NCBI RefSeq assembly: GCF_003966225.1
Contig: NZ_RXNU01000013.1
Location: 90,946 to 154,945, forward strand
From: Shewanella canadensis
GTDB lineage: Bacteria > Pseudomonadota > Gammaproteobacteria > Enterobacterales > Shewanellaceae
DNA length: 64,000 nt
Direction of reading: 5' to 3'
The notes beneath the pieces were generated by a model, which saw only the letters and a list, made by a program, of their open reading frames with translations, searched no databases and was not told the DNA's origin. Below, piece by piece: positions 48,870-57,370 of the stretch. Every line of letters begins with the position of its first letter. The first letter of the stretch is position 1. Both the position numbers and the translations under genes were made by a program.

Positions 48870-50063
48870 GTGAGTGAGAGACTATTTATCCGCTTAGGAA
48901 CAACCCAAGAGCAGCCCTGCTCTTGGCTGGTTTGGTCTGAGCAGGAACAAGAGATCATCGCCTCTGGTGAGGTAAAGGATGCAGACGCTCTGTCGAGTCT
49001 GACTGAGCGCGCCGGTAATCGCCCTGTGGATGTATTAGTCCCCTCTTCTTCGATAACCCTGACTCAGGTCGATCTCCCCGAAAAAGGACAACGCCAGGCA
49101 ATACAGGCGCTCCCTTTTATGCTCGAAGAGAGCTTGGCCGAGAATGTTGAACAACTTCATTTTGTGCCGGGTCCACGCAGTGGTGAGTCTTTGAGTGTCG
49201 CCGTGGTTGCCCATGAACAGATGGAAAATTGGCTTAATTGGCTCAGTGAAGCAGGTTTAAAGGCCAAACGCATCGTTCCCGACTGCTTAGCTCTACCGCT
49301 GGAACAGTGTCAGTGGGCAGCAATGAAATTCAACCGTGAGTATCTGTTGAGAACCGGTGAAGGTGCGGGTGTTAGTCTGAGTGAAGACTGGATGAGCAGC
49401 GTGCTGCCTAAACTGCTGCCCCTTGACTCTGAAACGCCTGTGACGGTTGCCGCTTATAGTGAGTTATCAATGGCTGGCGCAGATATTCAGGAGCAGGCGC
49501 TTGAGTTACCCATGTTAGTGTTAGCGAAGGGGGTGTTAACCGCACCTCTGAACCTGTTGTCCGGTGCTTATACGCCTAAGCGAGAGTATGGAAAAAATCT
49601 CACGTTATGGCGCAATGTAGCGATCGTCGCCGTGGTTGCTCTCCTGTTGGCTTTAGTCAATAAAGGCCTCAACATCTATCAACTCGATGCTGAGCAGGCA
49701 CGTTTGCAGATTGAAAGTGAAGCAATCTATAAGCGAGTAGTTCCGGGAAGTTCACGCATCGTAAACCTCAGATCTCAGATGGATAGAGAGCTACGTAGCA
49801 TGCAAGGCCAGGGCGGCGGGAGTGAATTTTTCTCTATGCTTGAGGGATTAGAAGAGGCCTTTACCCAAGTTACAGATTTGAAACCGACAACCTTACGCTT
49901 CGACAGCGCACGTAACGAGCTCAGAATGCAGGTTACCGCTAAGAGTTATGCACAAATTGAACAGTTTAAGACGATAGTGTCGCGCTCCTATCAGCTCGAT
50001 TCGGGGGCTATGAACAGTGGCGAAGACGCCGTAACCAGTACGCTAACGCTGAGGAGTAAGTAA
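48870..50063 (+). CDS. gspL: type II secretion inner-membrane protein GspL
   Basis: A protein of about 397 residues. The cytoplasmic actin-like N-terminal domain (about 1-235) binds GspE. A single membrane helix (about 245-264, NVAIVAVVALLLALV) follows, then a ferredoxin-like periplasmic domain. The GTG at 48870 is preferred because GGAG lies upstream; a TTG at 48855 is in frame. It recruits the ATPase to the membrane. Confidence 0.93.
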   Translation: MSERLFIRLGTTQEQPCSWLVWSEQEQEIIASGEVKDADALSSLTERAGNRPVDVLVPSSSITLTQVDLPEKGQRQAIQALPFMLEESLAENVEQLHFVPGPRSGESLSVAVVAHEQMENWLNWLSEAGLKAKRIVPDCLALPLEQCQWAAMKFNREYLLRTGEGAGVSLSEDWMSSVLPKLLPLDSETPVTVAAYSELSMAGADIQEQALELPMLVLAKGVLTAPLNLLSGAYTPKREYGKNLTLWRNVAIVAVVALLLALVNKGLNIYQLDAEQARLQIESEAIYKRVVPGSSRIVNLRSQMDRELRSMQGQGGGSEFFSMLEGLEEAFTQVTDLKPTTLRFDSARNELRMQVTAKSYAQIEQFKTIVSRSYQLDSGAMNSGEDAVTSTLTLRSK

Positions 50064-50064
50064 G

Positions 50065-50541
50065 ATGGAGAACCTTAAAGCGTGGTGGAACGGCCTTATC
50101 TTGCGAGAGCAGCAGTTGGTCGGAACTTGTGCTGTCGTACTGGTTGTCGGTATATTTTATTGGGGGATCTGGACTCCTATATCCAATGCAGAAATTGATG
50201 CAGAGCGTCGATTGCAGGCACAAGAGAGTACATTGAATTTTGTTAAGCAAACCGCAAATAAAATCGCGGGTTTGAAGCAAAGCGGTACTCAATCTAAGTT
50301 TAATGGTAGTTTAAGTGCCGCCGTTAACCAGAGTGCGGGTGCCTTTGGATTAGAGATAACGCGAATGCAGCCTCAGGGTAACAAGATCCAGCTATGGATG
50401 GACGATGTCCCGTTCGATGCATTGCTTGGATATTTGAATGAATTGGTTCAGGAGAAAGGGTTATCGTTAGATAGCATTGATCTTGCTGAATCGGATGTGC
50501 CTGGATTAGTCCGTGTTCGTCGTATTCAGCTATCACAATGA
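50065..50541 (+). CDS. gspM: type II secretion protein GspM
   Basis: A 158-residue protein with one N-terminal membrane helix (about residues 20-38, LVGTCAVVLVVGIFYWGI) and a ferredoxin-like periplasmic domain. The C-terminus has the typical FDALLGYLNELVQEKGLSLDSIDLA. It pairs with GspL in the inner-membrane platform. It starts one base after the gspL stop. Confidence 0.93.
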   Translation: MENLKAWWNGLILREQQLVGTCAVVLVVGIFYWGIWTPISNAEIDAERRLQAQESTLNFVKQTANKIAGLKQSGTQSKFNGSLSAAVNQSAGAFGLEITRMQPQGNKIQLWMDDVPFDALLGYLNELVQEKGLSLDSIDLAESDVPGLVRVRRIQLSQ

Positions 50542-50622
50542 TACCAGACATAAGCATATTCAGATTAACCATATGATGTAGTGCTTGGTATTGGAAGTGA
50601 CTGTTTTTATTAAGGTAGTGTA

Positions 50623-51384
50623 GTGAATTTAGCAAAGAAAGTTATTATTGGTGTGTTGATCTATTTGGTTTTTTTGATCGCATTATTACCGGCAAGTGTC
50701 GTCGTCAGGCTAGCACCATTACCTAATACGATAAGTTTGAGTGGAGTATCCGGTTCGATATGGTCGGGAAGTATTGAGACGGTTACGATTCAAAAGAGAC
50801 AGCTGGAGCAGGTGCAGTGGGATCTGAGCCCCTGGTCTCTGTTTCTCGGCAAAGCTAAGTTAGATCTTGTGATTGGCAACCGTGGTACCGCAGTTAACGG
50901 CAAAGGTTTGGTGACACTCTCTATGAGCGGCATCAAGGCGCAAGGATTAAGATTTGAAGCCCCGGGAAGTTTCCTGATCGGCAATACCAGATTACCGTTT
51001 CGCACTAAAGTTGGCGGTGATATAAGCTTGTTTATTGAAGAGTTAGCTCAAGGCCAGCCTTGGTGTGAGCAGTTAAGCGGTAAAGTCTTCCTTAACAGTG
51101 CCAAGGTGAAAAATCAGTTCGGAGACTATCCCTTGGGTGATATCGAGTTGGGCTTAAGTTGTGTCGATGGTAACGTCAAAGTGAACTCCGATGAAACGAT
51201 GAACCAGCTCGGCTTAAGCGGCACTGTGTTGCTGCAAGCTGAGAAGATGGTACAGGTTTCGGCTAAGGTCAAAGAGACACCATCTCAACCTGAAGATCTG
51301 AAGAAGGCACTTAGCTTCTTAGGTAAGAAGGATAGCCAAGGGTATTATCCGATTAGTTATCAAGGGCGAATTCCTGGACTCTAA
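50623..51384 (+). CDS. gspN: type II secretion protein GspN
   Basis: A 253-residue protein with an N-terminal membrane segment (about residues 7-25). The GspN family pattern is present: LVFLIALLPASVVVRLAPLP, SGVSGSIWSGS and VQWDLSPWSLFLGKAKLDLVIG. GspN is not essential in all systems; it is present here as the last gene of the operon. The start codon is GTG. A strong terminator follows. Confidence 0.92.
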   Translation: MNLAKKVIIGVLIYLVFLIALLPASVVVRLAPLPNTISLSGVSGSIWSGSIETVTIQKRQLEQVQWDLSPWSLFLGKAKLDLVIGNRGTAVNGKGLVTLSMSGIKAQGLRFEAPGSFLIGNTRLPFRTKVGGDISLFIEELAQGQPWCEQLSGKVFLNSAKVKNQFGDYPLGDIELGLSCVDGNVKVNSDETMNQLGLSGTVLLQAEKMVQVSAKVKETPSQPEDLKKALSFLGKKDSQGYYPISYQGRIPGL

Positions 51385-51785
51385 TTAAAAAATGGATAGA
51401 GAGTGTTATCTCTCTTTTGGCAGTTTCAGAAGGCACTAAACAGTGCCTTTTTTGTGTCTGGAACACTTATGAAGACTTACCATGGATGGTATAAAGTCTT
51501 CGTTGTGTCTGGAATTCTTGTATGAGAGAGTTATGAAGACTTACCATGGGCCAATGATGATCCCTGCATCAATATGGCATTTCCTACATCCCTGTAGGTC
51601 ATGGTATAAAACCTTCTTTGTGTCTGGCCATTGATGCTCCCTCGGTAACTGCGTCCTGCGTTACTCTACCTCCTGAGTCCATTCAGTCGTACATTTGTTG
51701 GCATTCCCACATCTGACCCATAGGACTAGTGTTGAGATAGGGGGAAATGTCTTCTAAGCGGATGGAGCGTTTTAGTTCCTGCCTT
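51385..51785. repeat. post-gspN region with terminator and duplicated repeats
   Basis: No gene is present. After the terminator, TTATGAAGACTTACCATGG occurs twice (51467-51485 and 51531-51549) and TTGTGTCTGG three times (near 51452, 51503 and 51618). Partial duplication of the unit between them is evident. The rest (51640-51720) resembles dispersed intergenic repeat DNA. Confidence 0.6.
51430..51453 (+). terminator. intrinsic terminator of the gsp operon
   Basis: A perfect 8-bp stem (AAGGCACT / AGTGCCTT) with an AAAC loop and six Ts, 46 bp after the gspN stop. Confidence 0.9.
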
Positions 51786-52451
51786 CTAATCGGCCAAAAG
51801 GTCATCCAATAGCAGGTGATAATCCCCTATCGATGGAAAATCGCTAAAAACTTTATCCGTTTTTTGGCTATCAGGATTGGTGATACCAAGCTGGTAACCA
51901 ACACCAGCCTTTTTCGCGGCGTTTAGAATGGCTTCGCTGTCATCCACAAACAGACAGCGGCTTGGGTCTAAGTTGAATCGTTGAAACAGATGAAGCCAAA
52001 ACTTTGGGTGCTCCTTGGGATAACCCGTCTCATGGCTTGAGATCATCTTATCTAAGCCCTTGCTCAGATCGGTATGTTCAAGCTTTAGTGACAGGCTGTG
52101 TGGGTGAGCATTGGTTACCAAAATGCGAGACTTACCTTGTACACCTAAGGCCGTTAAGAAAGGCATGCTGTCTTGCCTTAGCTGGATCCTATCGACTAAT
52201 GTTCTGTGTAATTCTTTGATATCTACATTTAATTCTCGTTGCCAATAGTCCAGGCAATACCAATCTAAAGTACCGAATACTTTCTGGTATGCGGTTTCAA
52301 CCAGCTGCTGAGCAGCTTGGCTATCGAGGCCTTTCTGACGGCTTAGCTCTTTGGGGACCAGACTTAACCAAAAATGATTATCGAAATGAAGATCCAGCAG
52401 GGTGCCGTCCATATCGAGTAATACCGTATCTATCTTATTCCATGGAAACAT
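51786..52451 (-). CDS. yrfG: HAD-family GMP/IMP nucleotidase YrfG
   Basis: A 221-residue HAD hydrolase with the nucleophile motif DMDGTLLDLHFDNHFW (about residues 14-29), motif II VTNAHP (about 112-117), and motif IV LFVDDSEAIL. The FDNHFW extension is characteristic of YrfG, a purine 5'-nucleotidase acting on GMP and IMP. In enterobacteria, yrfG, hslR, hslO and pckA are neighbours; here the gsp operon sits between yrfG and hslR. Confidence 0.92.
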   Translation of the reverse strand: MFPWNKIDTVLLDMDGTLLDLHFDNHFWLSLVPKELSRQKGLDSQAAQQLVETAYQKVFGTLDWYCLDYWQRELNVDIKELHRTLVDRIQLRQDSMPFLTALGVQGKSRILVTNAHPHSLSLKLEHTDLSKGLDKMISSHETGYPKEHPKFWLHLFQRFNLDPSRCLFVDDSEAILNAAKKAGVGYQLGITNPDSQKTDKVFSDFPSIGDYHLLLDDLLAD

Positions 52452-52538
52452 ATGATCTGTTCAAATTCTGGTTGTAGATTAAAAACATAATAGTAAGATT
52501 GTATGGTTAAGCCAATATCATTTTATTCAGGAACTTTC

Positions 52539-53084
52539 ATGAAGGACAAGAAACCGGAAATTTTAGGCGCTGAGATCGTTGCCCAAAGCCGCCTGTTTAA
52601 AATCGAGCAGGTACACCTGAAGTTTTCGAATCAGGTCGAGCGTCAATATGAAAGGATGAAGGGTAACAACCGTGGTGCTGTCATGGTGGTTCCTGTGCTC
52701 AACAGTGAAACTCTGCTTCTTGGCAGAGAGTACGCCGCTGGAACTCACTCCTATGAACTCGGTTTCCCTAAGGGGCTAATCGACCCCGGAGAGGAGGCGC
52801 ATGAAGCGGCTAACAGAGAGCTGCAGGAGGAGATTGGGTATGGTGCCGCTAAGCTTACACATCTTATGGAGCTCAGCTTAGCTCCCGGATATTTTGCCAG
52901 TAAGATGCAAATTTTTATTGCAGAGGAGTTATTCGAAAGTCAACTCGAGGGGGATGAACCTGAGCCTATCGAACTGATCCATTGGCCCCTAGATAGATGG
53001 CAGTCTCTTTTGGATCTTGAAGATTTTTCTGAATCAAGAAGCGTGAGCGCCTTGTTTTTAGCTCAGAAATATCTAAAACTGTAA
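52539..53084 (+). CDS. nudE: Nudix hydrolase NudE (ADP-compounds hydrolase)
   Basis: A 181-residue Nudix enzyme. The Nudix box fits GX5EX7REUXEEXGU exactly: GLIDPGEEAHEAANRELQEE followed by IGY (about residues 81-103). NudE hydrolyses ADP-ribose, NADH and Ap3A. I chose the ATG at 52539, preceded by AGGAAC; an upstream in-frame ATG at 52503 has no site. It is divergent from yrfG and begins a probable operon with cysQ, a GNAT gene and an MFS gene. Confidence 0.92.
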   Translation: MKDKKPEILGAEIVAQSRLFKIEQVHLKFSNQVERQYERMKGNNRGAVMVVPVLNSETLLLGREYAAGTHSYELGFPKGLIDPGEEAHEAANRELQEEIGYGAAKLTHLMELSLAPGYFASKMQIFIAEELFESQLEGDEPEPIELIHWPLDRWQSLLDLEDFSESRSVSALFLAQKYLKL

Positions 53085-53140
53085 TTGTTTGAAATTTAAA
53101 TTTAATAAAGTTTTACTTGTTGTGGGCTGTTGGAGCGGTT

Positions 53141-53953
53141 ATGAAGCCAGAAGATTACATAGAGCAAGTTATTGATATTGCAGTTAAGGCTGGTTCAGAG
53201 ATTCGAAATATCTATCTGAATGGTACATTTGATAAAGAAATTAAATCGGATAATACTCCGGTCACTTCTGCTGATATTGCAGCGCATAATATTATTACTT
53301 TGGCGCTTAAGACATTAACGCCAGATATTCCGGTTTTGTCTGAGGAAGATGCCGAAATTCCTTTCTCACAGAGAGAGCATTGGAGCCGTTATTGGCTCGT
53401 CGATCCTCTCGATGGGACCGGGGAGTTTATTGCCGGTAGTGGGGATTTTTCGGTCATTATCGCCTTGGTCGAACATAACCGTCCCATCATGGGAGTGGTG
53501 TATGTTCCTATGACAGAAGTTTGTTACTACGCTATTGCTGGGCTCGGTGCCTACAAGCGAGATGAAAAATCCGAAGTGAGGATCACCAGTCGTCAACTTC
53601 CCGATAGTGATGGACCGCCATTGAAGCTCGCGGTGAGTCGCCGTCAGGACCCTCAGTCAGTATTGAAGCTCTTTAATCAACCAAAGCATTGTGAATTAAT
53701 TGTGCTCGGAGGCGCAGCCTTGAAGAGCTGTCTTATTGCCGAAGGCAAAGCCGATTGTTATGTGCGTATTGGCCCTACGGGTGAATGGGATACCGGTGCG
53801 GCACAGATTATCGTCGAGGAAGCAGGCGGTCAGATAATGGATCTTGAGCTTCAGCCACTGAGTTATAATGAGCGCGAAAGCCTGGAAAATCCAAACTTTG
53901 TAGTTGTTGGTTCCCCTCATCTTGAGTGGGACAGAATTTTATTAAATGAGTAA
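53141..53953 (+). CDS. cysQ: 3'(2'),5'-bisphosphate nucleotidase CysQ
   Basis: A 270-residue inositol-phosphatase-like enzyme that removes the 3' phosphate of PAP, the by-product of sulfate assimilation. Metal-binding motifs are SEEDAEIPF (about residues 66-74) and DPLDGTGEFI (about 86-95), with the later WDTGAAQIIVEEAGG. The ATG at 53141 follows GGAG; in-frame starts upstream lack one. It overlaps the GNAT gene by 8 nt. Confidence 0.94.
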   Translation: MKPEDYIEQVIDIAVKAGSEIRNIYLNGTFDKEIKSDNTPVTSADIAAHNIITLALKTLTPDIPVLSEEDAEIPFSQREHWSRYWLVDPLDGTGEFIAGSGDFSVIIALVEHNRPIMGVVYVPMTEVCYYAIAGLGAYKRDEKSEVRITSRQLPDSDGPPLKLAVSRRQDPQSVLKLFNQPKHCELIVLGGAALKSCLIAEGKADCYVRIGPTGEWDTGAAQIIVEEAGGQIMDLELQPLSYNERESLENPNFVVVGSPHLEWDRILLNE

Positions 53954-54392
53954 CGCTATACAGATACGCCTTGCCGATAAGCGTGATCTTCAAGGCGTAA
54001 ATGTGCTCGAGCAGGCTTGTTTCCCCGGCCATTGTTACCCGGACTTTTTCTTTCGCCAGGCATTAGATTGTTGGCCCGAGAGTTTCTTATTGGCCTGCGA
54101 TGATGGGCCTCCACTGGGGTATCTACTCGCCGCTGCGGGAGCTGAACCACATCTTTGTTGGATTTTATCTGTCGCTGTCAGTGAAACGCAGCGGGGGCGT
54201 GGGATTGGACGCAAGCTTTTGACTCAATTTCTGAACAGGCTCCCCTCATCGGTTACGCACGTACACTTGACTGTAGCGCCTGAAAATAGTGCTAAGGAGC
54301 TGTACCTGAAACTGGGCTTCGTTCAGATGGGTTATGAATCGGACTATTTTGGCGATGATGAACCAAGGGCGTTGCTAACTTATGTTAAGTAG
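53946..54392 (+). CDS. GNAT-family N-acetyltransferase
   Basis: A 148-residue GNAT protein with the acetyl-CoA loop RGRGIGRKLL (about residues 81-90) in the usual place after VAVSETQ, and the C-terminal LYLKLGFVQMGYESDYFG. This resembles the RimI-like subgroup with an unknown acceptor. It overlaps cysQ by 8 nt and lies 30 bp before the MFS gene, so it probably belongs to the nudE-cysQ transcript. Confidence 0.85.
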   Translation: MSNAIQIRLADKRDLQGVNVLEQACFPGHCYPDFFFRQALDCWPESFLLACDDGPPLGYLLAAAGAEPHLCWILSVAVSETQRGRGIGRKLLTQFLNRLPSSVTHVHLTVAPENSAKELYLKLGFVQMGYESDYFGDDEPRALLTYVK

Positions 54393-54422
54393 AGCTTTCT
54401 ATGGGGTCTGTTGAGGGGATAA

Positions 54423-56189
54423 ATGGTATTTAGCAGGCGATTTTTCCCTTACTTTGTTACTCAGTGTCTTGGTGCACTGAACGACAATGTCTATAAGAAT
54501 GTGTTACTCCTGTTCGTCACTTATTCTCAGGTCGAAAGCTTGCCTATCGGGGTCAATCTTTTTGTCAATTTAGCCGCTGGCTTGTTTATATTGCCATTTT
54601 TCCTGTTCTCAGCCCACGCGGGATTGATTGCGGATAATATCGATAAAGCTCTGTTGATCAGGCGCCTTAAACTGTTAGAAATTATCATCATGTTTTGTGC
54701 TGCCGTGGCAATACTCACTCAGAGCTACCTGCTGATGTTGTTATTGCTCTTCCTGACCGGAGTTCAATCCGCCTATTTTGGACCTGTTAAATACTCCCTC
54801 CTGCCCCAGGTGCTTAAAGAGAAGGAGTTGGTCACGGGTAACGCTTGGGTTGAAATGGGGACCTTTATCTCCATTCTCACAGGAACGATCACCGCAGGTC
54901 TTATTGTGGCAAGTGAAAGCCCTAAGCTTTTCGCTGCCTTGTCGGTTTGTTTTCTTGCATTGTCAGGCTATCTTTCGAGTCTGCTTATCCCGGCGATACC
55001 GTTAAACCGAGAACCCAAGAAGCTGCGTTTTGCTCCTTTCTCCGGCAGCATCGATAGCATCAGAAAAGTGCAAGGTACCCCCTCTATATGGATGGCTATC
55101 CTGGCTATCAGTTGGTTCTGGTTTCTTGGGGCGACCTACCTGACGCAGTTTCCCAACTTTGCCAAAATACATTTGCACTCCGGAGCGACTGTCGTATCTC
55201 TGTTGTTAGCCCTCTTCTCTATCGGAATTGCAGTTGGCTCTTTTGCGTGTGAGCGGCTCTCGTTTAAACAGGTTGAATTGGGGCTTTTACCGTTTGGCTT
55301 GCTGGGTTTAGCCCTGTTCGGTGTCGATCTATATTGGGCCATTCCAGGTGGAACATGGGAGCAAGAGTATGTTTATACCGCCCTCTCTTTCCTGTATGAG
55401 TCGAAGCATTATCGATTGATGTTTGATCTCTTTATGGTGGGAGTCAGCGGCGGGCTTTTCATTGTTCCCCTGTATGCATTTATTCAAGCCAGAACAAAAG
55501 AGGGTGAGTGTGCACAGGCCATAGCGGCAAATAACATTTTAAATGCGCTGTTTATGGTGGTTTCGGCCGTTGTTTCCATGATTCTTCTTGGGATATTGAG
55601 CTGGAGCATTGCTGAGTTATTTCTGTTACTCGCCATCACGAATTTAGCCGTCGGGCTTTATCTCTATGTTAAGCAGCCCGAGCTTGGAAGCAAATTTATC
55701 GGTTACCTGCACTCCCTCCTTATTCACCCGGTTACTGTGATAGGTAGAGACTTGATACCTAAAACAGAGGCGGCCTTGCTTATAGGTTCTGCCAGTACCC
55801 CAAAGGAGTTGTTCTTGATGCAACACCTTTCTATAAGACCGATTCGCATTATGGGGAAAGGCGCTTTGAGGCAAGACTTGTGGTCCGGGCTGCTGAGATG
55901 GAGTGGGGTGGCAGTAGAATTTACCTTGCCCCAACACATGGGGACAGATGAAACTCGCCAGCATCATTGCAAAGAGCCGGAGGAGATGCTGAATCAAATT
56001 GAACTTGCGCTGTCTGGCAACGAGTTAGTCTACCTGTCAAAAGCGGACTATTTAATTTTAGCCGATGAGCTTAGCGGGAGGCAGGTCTCTGTGCCTAAGC
56101 GCTACATCAGTATTAACAGTTCAGAAGCGTCGAAGTCTGAGGCCAGAGGGCGAAGAGGGGAGACAAGTCTTATCGTTGCTTCGGACTGA
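54423..56189 (+). CDS. LplT-like MFS transporter with a C-terminal soluble domain
   Basis: A 588-residue protein. The first 420 or so residues are a 12-helix MFS domain with the lysophospholipid transporter (LplT/Aas-type) signature at the start (FVTQCLGALNDNVYKNVLL) and GPVKYSLLPQVL. The last 150 or so residues (from about 430) are hydrophilic and lack the acyltransferase HxxxxD motif. The protein resembles the transporter half of fused LplT-Aas proteins, with a different tail. It probably flips lysophospholipids inward, which is an inference from the family. Confidence 0.82.
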   Translation: MVFSRRFFPYFVTQCLGALNDNVYKNVLLLFVTYSQVESLPIGVNLFVNLAAGLFILPFFLFSAHAGLIADNIDKALLIRRLKLLEIIIMFCAAVAILTQSYLLMLLLLFLTGVQSAYFGPVKYSLLPQVLKEKELVTGNAWVEMGTFISILTGTITAGLIVASESPKLFAALSVCFLALSGYLSSLLIPAIPLNREPKKLRFAPFSGSIDSIRKVQGTPSIWMAILAISWFWFLGATYLTQFPNFAKIHLHSGATVVSLLLALFSIGIAVGSFACERLSFKQVELGLLPFGLLGLALFGVDLYWAIPGGTWEQEYVYTALSFLYESKHYRLMFDLFMVGVSGGLFIVPLYAFIQARTKEGECAQAIAANNILNALFMVVSAVVSMILLGILSWSIAELFLLLAITNLAVGLYLYVKQPELGSKFIGYLHSLLIHPVTVIGRDLIPKTEAALLIGSASTPKELFLMQHLSIRPIRIMGKGALRQDLWSGLLRWSGVAVEFTLPQHMGTDETRQHHCKEPEEMLNQIELALSGNELVYLSKADYLILADELSGRQVSVPKRYISINSSEASKSEARGRRGETSLIVASD

Positions 56190-56204
56190 AGGCCTGTTAA
56201 AAAA

Positions 56205-56232
56205 AGAGCCTTTAACAAATAGTAAAGGCTCT
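56205..56232. terminator. bidirectional terminator
   Basis: A perfect 10-bp stem (AGAGCCTTTA / TAAAGGCTCT) with an 8-base loop between the convergent MFS and mnmH genes. The A-run at 56199-56205 gives a strong U-tract to the minus-strand transcript. Confidence 0.85.
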
Positions 56233-56260
56233 CAGTTTTAGCATAAATTAGCCGTATGAA

Positions 56261-57370
56261 TTATCCCTTTGACGAATACTCATCTAACCATTCATGCATG
56301 GCTTGATGCGAGCCCTTGAAGATGATTCTGGATTGTTTCTTATCCAGTTGGTATTGGTACATAGGATCGTAATATTTTGTGAGGAGAAGCGATATCCATT
56401 CCATATGCGCCTGAGTATCGCCACGCTGACGTTGAATATTGAGTGCATTAGCTATGATGGATTGAAATTCATCATGAAGCTGACCACCGAGTCGCTTCTT
56501 AATACTTGTGATGCTTTGGCTTAAGTACTCAGCAAAAGCATCGAAGCCGGCTTCTTCACCTAAGCGATCTACATAGCCGGAGTGCATCTTATGGACATAT
56601 TCGTGAAGTAACCTGTTTAGCCTGGCTTCCTCAGGTTCCTCAAGAACTAGCATATCGGCGGCTTGCATACCCGTGTAGAACAGCTTTGGTATTGCAGAGC
56701 GCCCAATCAGGAAGCTTTCGTCTTCAACAAGCAGACATTTTTCCGCTCTCTCTTGATGTTTGAGCAGTGAGACCGCCAGGTTATTCTCGAAGTTAATCTG
56801 GCTTGGTTGTGGCTCATGATATCGTCCAAAGCTTGAACCACGATGATGGGCCAGTCCTTCTAGATCGATAGACTCAGAGCGCTGAAGTAAAAAGTCAGTC
56901 TTACCACTACCCGTTATTCCACTGAGAATAAGGATGGGACTCTGTTTTGGTGCCTCATCTATCACTTCGATCAGGTATTGACGCATGGCTTTATAGCCAC
57001 CCTCAACATAGGGGATCTCTATTCCGGCCTCTTTTATCCATTGCTGTGTCAGTTGCGATCTTAGCCCGCCACGAAAGCAATAAAGATAGGCATTGGGATG
57101 CAGGCTAATAAACTCAAGCCATGCCTCGACTCTCTGTTGCTTGATTTGACCATTGACCAGTGAATGGCCGAGGGCTATCGCCGCATCCTGGCCCTTATTC
57201 TTATAACAAGTCCCCACCTTTTGACGCTCACTATCTTGCATGAGTGGCAAATTAGAACTCGATGGAAACGCCCCCTTACTAAATTCTATAGGGGCTCTGA
57301 CATCCATCATAGGGTGGCCACTGAGCATGATCTCTCTGTAGGCACTCTTGGGAACTATGTTTTGGCTCAT
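56261..57370 (-). CDS. mnmH: tRNA 2-selenouridine synthase (SelU/MnmH)
   Basis: A 369-residue two-domain protein. The N-terminal rhodanese-like domain (about 1-130) has the active-site loop CFRGGLRSQ (about residues 96-104). The P-loop domain follows, with GITGSGKTDFL (about 151-161). It exchanges the sulfur of 2-thiouridine at the tRNA wobble position for selenium, using selenophosphate. It overlaps the upstream selD by one base, so supply and use of selenophosphate are co-expressed. Confidence 0.93.
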   Translation of the reverse strand: MSQNIVPKSAYREIMLSGHPMMDVRAPIEFSKGAFPSSSNLPLMQDSERQKVGTCYKNKGQDAAIALGHSLVNGQIKQQRVEAWLEFISLHPNAYLYCFRGGLRSQLTQQWIKEAGIEIPYVEGGYKAMRQYLIEVIDEAPKQSPILILSGITGSGKTDFLLQRSESIDLEGLAHHRGSSFGRYHEPQPSQINFENNLAVSLLKHQERAEKCLLVEDESFLIGRSAIPKLFYTGMQAADMLVLEEPEEARLNRLLHEYVHKMHSGYVDRLGEEAGFDAFAEYLSQSITSIKKRLGGQLHDEFQSIIANALNIQRQRGDTQAHMEWISLLLTKYYDPMYQYQLDKKQSRIIFKGSHQAMHEWLDEYSSKG

